Origin: an uncultured Flavobacteriaceae bacterium
GTDB taxonomy: Bacteria > Bacteroidota > Bacteroidia > Flavobacteriales > Flavobacteriaceae
Length of the DNA: 64,000 nucleotides
Reading direction: 5' to 3'
Assembly (NCBI GenBank): GCA_947489085.1
Contig: CANLCJ010000016.1
Location: 1 to 64,000, forward strand
Part shown: piece by piece, positions 31,157-40,137 of the stretch
Layout: each line of letters begins with the position of its first letter
Position numbering within the stretch: position 1 is the stretch's first letter
The notes under the pieces: model-generated
The model's database searches: none
What the model saw: only the letters and a program-made list of their open reading frames with translations
Told to the model about the DNA's origin: nothing
Translations under genes and position numbers: made by a program

Positions 31157-33403
31157 TTGAAAATACGCATTCTCATACTTGCAATTATACTACTAACTGT
31201 ATTCGGTAATTTAAGTGCCCAGAATATCCAAAAAGAGCACAGTAAGCCCAAAGTAGGTTTAGTTTTAAGTGGCGGAGGCGCAAAAGGATTTGCCCATATA
31301 GGCGCTTTAAAAGTTATAGATAGCTTAGGCATAAAGGTAGATTATGTCGCAGGCACTAGTATGGGTGCTATTATAGGAGCATTGTACGCCTCGGGATACT
31401 CTGGTAACGCATTAGATTCCATTTTTAATAGTGTAGATTTCGATAAAATTATAAACGACGACCTGCCCAGAGGTGCCAAAGCATTTAACGAAAGAAACAG
31501 CGCAGAGCGTTATGCGCTAACCCTGCCTTTCGAAGGGTTTAAACTGCAATTGCCCTCTGCATTGTCTAGAGGTCAAAATATTTTTAATATTTTATCAAGG
31601 CTGCTGTTGCATACCAACGGGATACACAATTTTAAAGATTTACATATTCCTTTTTTCTGTTTGGCAACAAATATAGAAACAGGGAAATCTGTAGTTTTAG
31701 AAAGCGGTAACTTACCGCAAGCACTTATGGCTAGTAGTGCACTACCGTCCTTATTTCAACCCGTAATTTTAGAAGATAAAATTCTGGTAGATGGCGGGGT
31801 AACCAACAACTATCCTATAGACGAATTGAAGGCTAAAGGCATGGATTTTATAATTGGTGTAGATGTACAGGATGGCCTAATAAAAAGAGAAGAGCTTACC
31901 TCGGCCACAGATGTTTTAATTCAAATAAATAATTTTAGAACAATTAATGCGATGAAATTAAAATCGCAACAAACAGATGTACACATAAAACCAGACATAG
32001 AAGACTTTAGCTTAATTTCCTTCGACAAAGGCAATGCTATTATTGCCAAAGGAAAAACAGCTACCTTAGCACAAATAGACAAGCTAAAAGCGCTTATGAA
32101 AAATAAAGCACATACAGATTCTGGCGAATTAGGGATAGGATTAAAAGACACCATAACCATAAGGAAGGTGGCTATTAAAGGCAATAAACAATATACCAGA
32201 GCTTACATAAAAGGAAAATTAAAATTAAAGAATGAAGGCGAAGTTGTCTATAAGGACTTTATAAAAGGTGTTAATAGCTTAATTGCAACAAATAATTTTA
32301 ATGCATTTCATTATTACCTTAAACCCACAGAAGAAAAAAGAGTTTACGATTTATTGGCAGATATTAAAGAAAATAGACAATCTACCTTTCTGCGTTTGGC
32401 TTTGCATTACGACGATTTATATAAAAGTGCGGCATTAGTTAATATTACCAAAAAGCGGCTGTTATTTAAAAATGATGTAGCATCGTTAGATCTTATTCTG
32501 GGGGATAATGTTAGGTATAATTTTAATTATTTAATAGATAAGGGTTTTTACTGGAGCATCGGTTTAAGATCTAGATTTAATGGTTTCGAAAAAGGTGTTG
32601 ATGCCCAATTATTTTTAGACGATTCTACAATTTCAAATACCAGTGTAAATCAAATTAATATAGATTTACAAGACCAAACCAATCAAATTTATTTGGAGAC
32701 CTTGTTTAGAAAAAACTTCGCCCTAAATTTAGGCGTAGAACATAAACGTTTAGAAATAAAATCTGAGACCATCCCAAGCGAAACAGGACAAGACGAATTT
32801 GTTTTCGAAGCGACAGATTACGGTAGTGTTTTTGGAACGCTTAAACTAGATACTTATAACGATAAGTATTTTCCAAGCAAAGGTCTGTTTTTCGAAGGCG
32901 ATTTACACTCGTACCTTTTGGCTTCAGATTTTAATACTAATTTTGATAGTTTTTCTATAGTAAAAGCCAAAGCTGGCTATGCATTTAGCGTACTTCCAAA
33001 ATTAGCCTTTAACATACAGTCGGGCGCAGGCTTTAAGTTTGGAGATAAATCTACAACAAGTTTAGATTTTGCTTTAGGAGGTTTTGGTAACGATTTTATA
33101 AATAATTTTGAGTCGTTTTTAGGTTACGATTTTATTGCTCTAACAGGGAATAACTACATTAAAACCAGTTTTAGTGCAGACTACGAGTTTTTTGCAAAAA
33201 GCCACTTAACATTAGAAGGCAATTGGGCTAATGTAGACGATGATATATTTGAAAGAGGCGAGTGGTTAACTTTACCTACCTACAGTGGTTATGCACTTGG
33301 TTATGCTTACGATAGCTTTTTAGGACCTGTACAAATAAAATATAGTTATTCGCCAGAAAACAATAACGGCATTTGGTATTTTAATTTAGGGTTTTGGTTT
33401 TAA
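31157..33403 (+). CDS. Patatin-like phospholipase with C-terminal POTRA/outer-membrane barrel (PlpD-like), TTG start
   Basis: GLVLSGGGAKGFAHIGALKVI, GTSMGAIIGALYASG, VDGGVTNNYPID; C-terminal barrel ending WYFNLGFWF. Confidence 0.9.
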   Translation: MKIRILILAIILLTVFGNLSAQNIQKEHSKPKVGLVLSGGGAKGFAHIGALKVIDSLGIKVDYVAGTSMGAIIGALYASGYSGNALDSIFNSVDFDKIINDDLPRGAKAFNERNSAERYALTLPFEGFKLQLPSALSRGQNIFNILSRLLLHTNGIHNFKDLHIPFFCLATNIETGKSVVLESGNLPQALMASSALPSLFQPVILEDKILVDGGVTNNYPIDELKAKGMDFIIGVDVQDGLIKREELTSATDVLIQINNFRTINAMKLKSQQTDVHIKPDIEDFSLISFDKGNAIIAKGKTATLAQIDKLKALMKNKAHTDSGELGIGLKDTITIRKVAIKGNKQYTRAYIKGKLKLKNEGEVVYKDFIKGVNSLIATNNFNAFHYYLKPTEEKRVYDLLADIKENRQSTFLRLALHYDDLYKSAALVNITKKRLLFKNDVASLDLILGDNVRYNFNYLIDKGFYWSIGLRSRFNGFEKGVDAQLFLDDSTISNTSVNQINIDLQDQTNQIYLETLFRKNFALNLGVEHKRLEIKSETIPSETGQDEFVFEATDYGSVFGTLKLDTYNDKYFPSKGLFFEGDLHSYLLASDFNTNFDSFSIVKAKAGYAFSVLPKLAFNIQSGAGFKFGDKSTTSLDFALGGFGNDFINNFESFLGYDFIALTGNNYIKTSFSADYEFFAKSHLTLEGNWANVDDDIFERGEWLTLPTYSGYALGYAYDSFLGPVQIKYSYSPENNNGIWYFNLGFWF

Positions 33404-33548
33404 AACCTATCTGTTTTTTGGCGCTACAAAAATGAACCAACAGAAAGCTTAACAAATTAAATTTATTTTTTTGGAATAGTAATTGTAATTTTATTAGCAC
33501 AATTTAATCTTATGCTCCAAATAAGCATTTATAACAACCTATATTAAT

Positions 33549-34331
33549 ATGAAAAAAATACTATATATATGTGTTATTTTAACATTAATACAAACTGTAG
33601 GAGCGCAGTCTAAATCTGCGTTTCAAGAAGGCGAATGGTTTAAATTTAAGATGAGCTATAGTGGCTTTTTAAAAGCCGGTAATGCCACCTTATTAGTTAA
33701 AGAAGAACAACTCAACAATAAAGATGTATTCCATGTAGTAGGTAAAGGTTGGACTACGGGGATGATTAAGTGGTTTTTTAAAGTAGAAGATAGGTATGAG
33801 ACCTATTTTGATAAAACCACAAACATGCCATATAAATTTATAAGAGATATAGACGAAGGTGGACACACTAAAGATATAGAAATAAATTTCGACCAAGAGA
33901 ACCAAAAAGCATACGTTAACGATAAAAAGCGCAAGAAAAAGAAGGTTATAGATACCAAACCAAATATTCAAGATATGGTGTCTACGTTTTATTATCTAAG
34001 AAATAACCTAGATACAGATGGTCTAAAAGAAGGGGACGAAGTTCAGGTAGATATGTTTTTCGACGAAGAAAACTACGGTTTCAAGCTGCAATATTTAGGC
34101 GAAGAAAAAATTAATACAACATTCGGAGAAATCACCTCTTTAAAGTTCAGGCCTTACGTGTTAGCAGGGCGTGTTTTTAAAGAAGAAGAAAGTTTAACAC
34201 TATGGGTATCTAAAGATAAAAATAAAGTACCTTTGCGCATAAAGGCAGATTTAGCAGTAGGATCGCTTAGAGCAGATTTAGACGCTGTTAAAGGATTAAA
34301 ATATCCATCGGCCTTAGTTGTTAAGAATTAA
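33549..34331 (+). CDS. DUF3108 domain-containing protein
   Basis: Signal peptide; FKMSYSGFLKAGNATLLVKE; WVSKDKNKVPLRIKADLAVGSLRADL. Confidence 0.8.
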   Translation: MKKILYICVILTLIQTVGAQSKSAFQEGEWFKFKMSYSGFLKAGNATLLVKEEQLNNKDVFHVVGKGWTTGMIKWFFKVEDRYETYFDKTTNMPYKFIRDIDEGGHTKDIEINFDQENQKAYVNDKKRKKKKVIDTKPNIQDMVSTFYYLRNNLDTDGLKEGDEVQVDMFFDEENYGFKLQYLGEEKINTTFGEITSLKFRPYVLAGRVFKEEESLTLWVSKDKNKVPLRIKADLAVGSLRADLDAVKGLKYPSALVVKN

Positions 34332-35254
34332 TGAAATCAGAAGATAACATAACTCATAAGCTCGAAAAAAAATACGAATCTATAGATCAAGATATAGATG
34401 TGCATTTAAAAGGGTTACTACATACCAAACCAGTTAATTACTGGGATTATATACAAACAGATGTTTTATTAAATCTCCAAAAGCCTAAGACAGATTTTCC
34501 AGATGAGATGGTGTTTATCATGTACCATCAAATAAGCGAATTACTGTTTAAAATGATACTTTCTGAGATAGAACAGATAGCCCAAGCAACAGTTAAACTA
34601 GATGTTTTTACAGAAAAAGTACAACGTATAAGTCGTTATTTCGATGTGCTAACATCCTCCTTCAGTATAATGAAAGACGGAATGAATGTTTCTCAGTACA
34701 ACGAATTTAGAACAGCACTAACCCCAGCAAGTGGTTTTCAAAGCGCACAATATAGAAAAGTAGAATTAGCTTCTACAGAGCTTATTAACCTTATAGATAA
34801 GCGTTTTAGGGCAAAAGTAAATCAAGATATATGTTGTGAAGAGGGCTTCGAAAACTTATACTGGCAAGCAGCAGGTAAAGATTTTAAAACAGGAAAAAAA
34901 ACCTACACACTAACTGCATTCGAGGCACGTTATAAAGAAGAACTTATTGGCTTTTCTAATACGTATAAAACCACTAACCTCTGGAGTAAGTTTAAAGAAT
35001 TGCCTAAAGCAGATCAAGAAAATCCAACGCTTGTAAAAGTTATGCGAGAGTACGACTATACTGTTAACGTTAAATGGGTTATGGCGCATTATGATACAGC
35101 AAACCATTATCTAAATATTTGTGGCAAAACAGCTGAAGCCACAGGAGGTAGTGAGTGGGTAAAATATATGCATCCAAAATACCAAAAAAGAATATTTTTT
35201 CCAGATTTATGGACAAAACAAGAAATAGAAGATTGGGGCGTAAATGTATCATAA
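34331..35254 (+). CDS. kynA: Tryptophan 2,3-dioxygenase family protein
   Basis: DEMVFIMYHQISELLFKMIL, YNEFRTALTPASGFQSAQYR, ATGGSEWVKYMHPKYQKRIFFPDLW. Confidence 0.92.
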   Translation: MKSEDNITHKLEKKYESIDQDIDVHLKGLLHTKPVNYWDYIQTDVLLNLQKPKTDFPDEMVFIMYHQISELLFKMILSEIEQIAQATVKLDVFTEKVQRISRYFDVLTSSFSIMKDGMNVSQYNEFRTALTPASGFQSAQYRKVELASTELINLIDKRFRAKVNQDICCEEGFENLYWQAAGKDFKTGKKTYTLTAFEARYKEELIGFSNTYKTTNLWSKFKELPKADQENPTLVKVMREYDYTVNVKWVMAHYDTANHYLNICGKTAEATGGSEWVKYMHPKYQKRIFFPDLWTKQEIEDWGVNVS

Positions 35255-36531
35255 TTATATGCTTAGGGTTGCTTGTGTTTTCGTGTAAAAACGATACTCA
35301 AAAACCAGAAGAAGAGAACGTAGAAGTAGCGGTAGAAGTACCCGAACCCAACATAGAATTCGGGTTCAATTTAGACAATTACATTGTTAAAAGAGATACT
35401 ATTAAAAGTGGAGATAGCTTTGGAGAAATCTTAGAGCGAAACCATGTAGGCTACCCAAAAATTTTTAATATTGCCGAAAAAGCTAAAGACACCTTCGATA
35501 TAAGACGCTTACAAGTAGGAAAGCCTTATACCCTGTTGTGTGTTAAAGAAGATTCTTTAGAAATACCTAAAAGCTTTATATACCAACCTAATCTTGAGGA
35601 ATATGTGGTTATCGACTTTAAAGACTCTATCCATGCTTATAAAAGTAGTAAACCTATAAAGTATGTTGAAAAAATAGCTACAGGCATTATAAATAGCAAC
35701 ATTTCAGAAACCCTAGAATCTCAAGGTTTAAGCCCAAGACTTGCCTACAAAATGGCAGACGAAATTTATGCATGGACTATAGATTTTAGAAGGTTGCAAA
35801 AAGGAGATCGTTTTAAAGTTATTTACACAGATAAGTATATAGACGATAGTATCTATACAGGAGTACACAAAGTAAAAGCAGCCTATTTTGAACACAATAC
35901 GGAGCCTTTTTACGCATTCGAGTTTACCACAGACTCTGTAAAAGGAATAGTAGATTATTTTAACGAAGAAGCAAAGAATTTAAGACGTGCTTTTTTAAAA
36001 GCCCCTGTTAAATTTAGCAGAATATCATCTCGATATAACTTAAAGCGTCGTATTGCAGTATATGGATACAAAGTAAAACCACATAAAGGTACCGATTTTG
36101 CAGCGCCAATAGGCACACCAATTATGGCCACCGCAAACGGTACAGTTACAAAATCTGAACGTCGTGGTGGTAACGGTAACTATGTAAAAATAAGACATAA
36201 TGCCACTTACGAAACGCAATACTTACACATGCGAAAACGTAAGGTAAAACGTGGCGACTTTGTTAAGCAAGGAGATATTATAGGTTGGGTTGGTATGACG
36301 GGAAATACAGGAGGGCCACACGTATGTTATCGCTTTTGGAAAAACGGAAGACAGGTAGATCCCTTTAAACAAAAATTACCAGAAGCCAAACCTATATCAG
36401 ACTCTTTAAAAATCAAATATTTAAATTATATAGAACCCATAAAATATAAGTTAGATAATATTAATTTTAAACCACAGATTACAGAAAAAGAAGTGCCAGA
36501 AGCACCTGTAATTTACCAAACCAATTCATAA
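35233..36531 (+). CDS. M23-family peptidoglycan endopeptidase lipoprotein (TTG start proposed)
   Basis: C-terminal [23 protein letters not shown]...QYLHM...[16 protein letters not shown]. Proposed start gives [19 protein letters not shown], a lipoprotein signal overlapping kynA by 22 bp. Confidence 0.88.
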   Translation: MGRKCIIIICLGLLVFSCKNDTQKPEEENVEVAVEVPEPNIEFGFNLDNYIVKRDTIKSGDSFGEILERNHVGYPKIFNIAEKAKDTFDIRRLQVGKPYTLLCVKEDSLEIPKSFIYQPNLEEYVVIDFKDSIHAYKSSKPIKYVEKIATGIINSNISETLESQGLSPRLAYKMADEIYAWTIDFRRLQKGDRFKVIYTDKYIDDSIYTGVHKVKAAYFEHNTEPFYAFEFTTDSVKGIVDYFNEEAKNLRRAFLKAPVKFSRISSRYNLKRRIAVYGYKVKPHKGTDFAAPIGTPIMATANGTVTKSERRGGNGNYVKIRHNATYETQYLHMRKRKVKRGDFVKQGDIIGWVGMTGNTGGPHVCYRFWKNGRQVDPFKQKLPEAKPISDSLKIKYLNYIEPIKYKLDNINFKPQITEKEVPEAPVIYQTNS

Positions 36532-36533
36532 TT

Positions 36534-38153
36534 ATGGCGTTACCTAACATAAACCCAACAACAACTAATTCTTGGAAAAAATTAGAGGCTCACTTTAAAG
36601 AAGTAGCCAGTTTACAAATGAAAGATTTATTTGCTAAAGACAAAGAACGAGCAGATAAGTTTACCATATCATGGGAAGATTTTTATGTAGATTTCTCTAA
36701 GAATAGAATTACAGACGCTACACTACAATACTTGTTAGAATTAGCAGATGAGGTAGGTTTAAAAACAGCAATAGAACGTCAATACCAAGGCGATAAAATA
36801 AATAAAACTGAAGGCAGAGCAGTACTGCATACAGCATTAAGAGCGCCCGCCGATGCCATAATTACGGTAGATGGTAAAAATATTGTCCCAGAAGTACAAG
36901 CAGTAAAAGAAGATGTAAAAACATTTACAAACGCAGTTGTAAATGGAGAGCGTAAAGGCTATACAGGAAAACCCTTTACGCATGTTGTAAACATTGGTAT
37001 AGGAGGATCAGACTTAGGGCCAGCCATGGTTGTAGATGCACTACAATTTTATAAAAACCAACTTACCACCTATTTTGTAAGTAACGTAGATGGCGACCAC
37101 GTAAATGAGGTTATAAAAAAATTAAATCCAGAAACTACACTCTTTGTAATTGTTTCGAAAACCTTTACCACCCAAGAAACAATATCTAATGCCAACACCA
37201 TAAAAAAATGGTTTTTACAATCTGCTAATAAAGAAGATATAGCCAAACACTTTGTAGCTGTATCTACAAATTTAGAAGCAGTACAAAATTTTGGCATTCA
37301 TAAAGATAATATTTTCCCTATGTGGGATTGGGTTGGAGGCCGTTTTTCGCTTTGGAGTGCTGTAGGGTTATCTATAAGTCTAGCCGTAGGTTACGATAAT
37401 TACGAGAGCCTTTTAACAGGAGCGCATAAAATGGATGTGCATTTTAAAAATGAAGATTTTAAAAGTAATATTCCTGTAGTCTTAGGCTTAATAAGCATTT
37501 GGTACAACAACTTTTTTAAAGCAGAAAGCGAAGCCGTAATTCCATACGCACAATACCTAAACCAGTTTGCAACTTACCTACAACAAGGCATTATGGAAAG
37601 TAACGGTAAGAGTATAGACAGAAATGGAGATCCAGTTAATTACCAAACAGGAACGTTAATATGGGGCGAGCCAGGCACAAACTCTCAACACGCCTTTTTT
37701 CAGCTAATCCACCAAGGCACAAAATTAATACCAGCAGATTTTATAGGATTTACGCAATCTTTACATGGTAACCAAGACCACCACGATAAGCTAATATCTA
37801 ACTTTTTAGCGCAAACGGAAGCATTACTAAACGGTAAAACCGAAACTCAGGTTGCGGAAGAAGGCACTAAAGAAGATATTATGCCTTTTAAAGTATTTGG
37901 TGGTAATAAGCCCACTAACACTATTTTTATAAATAAGCTAAGCCCAGAAAGTTTAGGAAAACTTATCGCTATGTACGAGCATAAAATATTTGTACAAGGA
38001 GTTATTTGGAATATTTTTAGCTACGATCAATTTGGTGTCGAATTAGGTAAGCAACTCGCCAATAAAATATTGAAAGAATTTAATGGAGAAGAAAGTAGTA
38101 CGCACGATGCATCTACGCTCAATTTGCTAAACCACTATAAGAACAACAGGTAA
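36534..38153 (+). CDS. pgi: Glucose-6-phosphate isomerase
   Basis: [46 protein letters not shown]. Confidence 0.97.
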   Translation: MALPNINPTTTNSWKKLEAHFKEVASLQMKDLFAKDKERADKFTISWEDFYVDFSKNRITDATLQYLLELADEVGLKTAIERQYQGDKINKTEGRAVLHTALRAPADAIITVDGKNIVPEVQAVKEDVKTFTNAVVNGERKGYTGKPFTHVVNIGIGGSDLGPAMVVDALQFYKNQLTTYFVSNVDGDHVNEVIKKLNPETTLFVIVSKTFTTQETISNANTIKKWFLQSANKEDIAKHFVAVSTNLEAVQNFGIHKDNIFPMWDWVGGRFSLWSAVGLSISLAVGYDNYESLLTGAHKMDVHFKNEDFKSNIPVVLGLISIWYNNFFKAESEAVIPYAQYLNQFATYLQQGIMESNGKSIDRNGDPVNYQTGTLIWGEPGTNSQHAFFQLIHQGTKLIPADFIGFTQSLHGNQDHHDKLISNFLAQTEALLNGKTETQVAEEGTKEDIMPFKVFGGNKPTNTIFINKLSPESLGKLIAMYEHKIFVQGVIWNIFSYDQFGVELGKQLANKILKEFNGEESSTHDASTLNLLNHYKNNR

Positions 38154-38267
38154 AAGAGCGAATAACAAGCGTTTCTCTCCTGTTAAAATAATAGAAACTA
38201 AATTTAGAGGCATTTGACATGACGTGGAAATGTTTGGGATGAGAGTTTTAAATAAGATAGATGATTT

Positions 38268-38435
38268 ATAAATCGAATACTACCACACAAATTTAGATTA
38301 CTAGTACTCCTACTCGTTGCTACCTTTAGCCTGTCTTGCGAAAATGATAGTGAAGAAGGTTGTGAAACAGAAACAGTTTGTTTCGGTCAAGCAAATTGTA
38401 TAGAGCGCCTTATAGAAGGGACTTGTTTCAATTAG
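38268..38435 (+). CDS. Small Cys-rich lipoprotein frame, no canonical start codon
   Basis: Reading of 38268-38435: xNRILPHKFRLLVLLLVATFSLSCENDSEEGCETETVCFGQANCIERLIEGTCFN*. Lipobox-like FSLSC; only an ATA codon is available upstream. Confidence 0.4.
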   Translation: MNRILPHKFRLLVLLLVATFSLSCENDSEEGCETETVCFGQANCIERLIEGTCFN

Positions 38436-38469
38436 GCTTATTAGTATTAAAAAACATAAATTTTATAAT

Positions 38470-38497
38470 GCCGCTTCTTTTAAGAAGTGGCTTTTTT
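38470..38497 (+). terminator. Rho-independent terminator
   Basis: gccgcttcttttaagaagtggctttttt. Confidence 0.75.
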
Positions 38498-38545
38498 ATG
38501 AATTAAAATCATTATTTTTGACTTAGAAAAATAAAAGAAATTATC

Positions 38546-38986
38546 ATGTACGCAGTAACACAAGTTTTACACTCTTATTGGGCCTATTTAGTGCTTTTAG
38601 TTTTAGGTATAGCAGTAATAAATGCCATAGTAAAATCTGCTGGAGGTAAAGAATACGGGCCTAAAGATTTTAGAATTTCGTTGTTTACGCTTATTGTTAC
38701 GCACATACAATTGCTTATAGGTTTGGTATTGTATTTTTCATCGCCAAGACTAGCATTGTTTTCAGAATTAGGTATGGGAGGCGTTATGAAAGATGCTGTT
38801 AACAGACTCTACTTGGTAGAACACCCTTTTATTAATATTATAGTTGTAGCTTTAATTACTATAGGTTACTCTAAGCATAAAAAGAAACTCACTTCCGCAC
38901 CAAAATTAAAAACGATAGCTGTGTTTTATACTATTGCTTTAGTGCTCTTGTTAACAAGAATTCCTTGGAGTGCTTGGTTAAGCTAG
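38546..38986 (+). CDS. Conserved small integral membrane protein (about 4 TM)
   Basis: Hydrophobic segments; KEYGPKDFRISLFTLIVTHIQLLIGLVLYF. Confidence 0.65.
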   Translation: MYAVTQVLHSYWAYLVLLVLGIAVINAIVKSAGGKEYGPKDFRISLFTLIVTHIQLLIGLVLYFSSPRLALFSELGMGGVMKDAVNRLYLVEHPFINIIVVALITIGYSKHKKKLTSAPKLKTIAVFYTIALVLLLTRIPWSAWLS

Positions 38987-38992
38987 AAAATA

Positions 38993-40042
38993 CTAATCTA
39001 TAGCTTTAATAAGTTGTATGTAAACAGGGAAATGATCGCTATAGCCACCGCTAAAACCAGTTCTATTCCAACTTCTATAAGGATACCCTTTATACTTACC
39101 AGAAGCTGTTATTAAATAGGCCTTGTTAAAAATACTAGCCCTGTAATATCTAAACGTATTGTAATCTTTAAGTAGCAAGGGTTGAGACAGTATTATTTGA
39201 TCGAATAAACTCCAATTGTCCCTGTAAGCAGTAGTGCCAATACCATTTTTATAATAATTTTCAAATGGATTATATAGTGCCTTACCAGAAGTAGGACTGC
39301 GTTTTCTGGTTGTTTTTAAAATAGATTTTAAGCTAGAGTCAATAGGGTTATCGTTTAAATCTCCCATAGTTATAATTTTAGCATAAGGATCTAGCTGTTG
39401 CAAAGAATCTATAATATGCTTATTTAATGTAGCAGCAGCCAAACGTTTCGATTCGCTTCTAGAAGCACCTCCACGCCTAGAAGGCCAGTGATTTACAATA
39501 ATATGTATAGGGTCGTTTTCTAGCATGCCACTAACCAGTAATTGATCTCTTGTGGTAATGTGTTTAGTACTATTTTCATCATGCAAATTAAGTGTATAGG
39601 TAACAGTACCAGTTGGTGTAAATACGGCATCTTTATACAGTAAAGCAACATCAATGCCCCTAGCATCTGGACTATCGAAGTGAATGATATTGTAGCCCTT
39701 GTTAATTAAAGTATTAGTACGTATAAGGTCTTCAATCACACTCCTATTTTCAACTTCACAAATTCCTATAATAGCAGGAGCGTTTCCCGTATTCTCATAT
39801 CCAATCTCAGAAATTACCCTTGCCATATGTTTCACCTTTTTCAAATAAGCCTTAGACCTGTTCGTTTTAATGTTCATTATAGGGCTGTATTCGTCTAAAG
39901 TATTTGGATCGTTAATGCTATCAAACAAGTTTTCAAGGTTATAAAACGCAACGGTATGAATTTTAAACCTATGTTTTTGTGCAACAGCAGTTAATGATAA
40001 AAAGCACAGGCACAGGACAAGAAACACTATTTTAAACCTCAT
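38993..40042 (-). CDS. Endonuclease/exonuclease/phosphatase family protein, secreted
   Basis: Signal peptide; AFYNLENLFDSINDPNT, GICEVENRSVIEDL, VNHWPSRRGG, MGDLNDNPID, YSDHFPVYIQL. Confidence 0.92.
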   Translation of the reverse strand: MRFKIVFLVLCLCFLSLTAVAQKHRFKIHTVAFYNLENLFDSINDPNTLDEYSPIMNIKTNRSKAYLKKVKHMARVISEIGYENTGNAPAIIGICEVENRSVIEDLIRTNTLINKGYNIIHFDSPDARGIDVALLYKDAVFTPTGTVTYTLNLHDENSTKHITTRDQLLVSGMLENDPIHIIVNHWPSRRGGASRSESKRLAAATLNKHIIDSLQQLDPYAKIITMGDLNDNPIDSSLKSILKTTRKRSPTSGKALYNPFENYYKNGIGTTAYRDNWSLFDQIILSQPLLLKDYNTFRYYRASIFNKAYLITASGKYKGYPYRSWNRTGFSGGYSDHFPVYIQLIKAID

Positions 40043-40137
40043 AAGTACTATTATAAATAAGATAAAACACTAATTAAAGATGTATTTTCTGTTAAAAAAG
40101 TTGAAATATATGTATAATTATTTTGTTTTTCTTATAA

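Noticed and set aside
35155-35232. Longest-ORF start of the M23 peptidase (MGKIYASKIPKK...)
   Set aside because: It overlaps kynA by 100 bp and lacks a signal peptide; the TTG at 35233 gives a clean lipoprotein signal.
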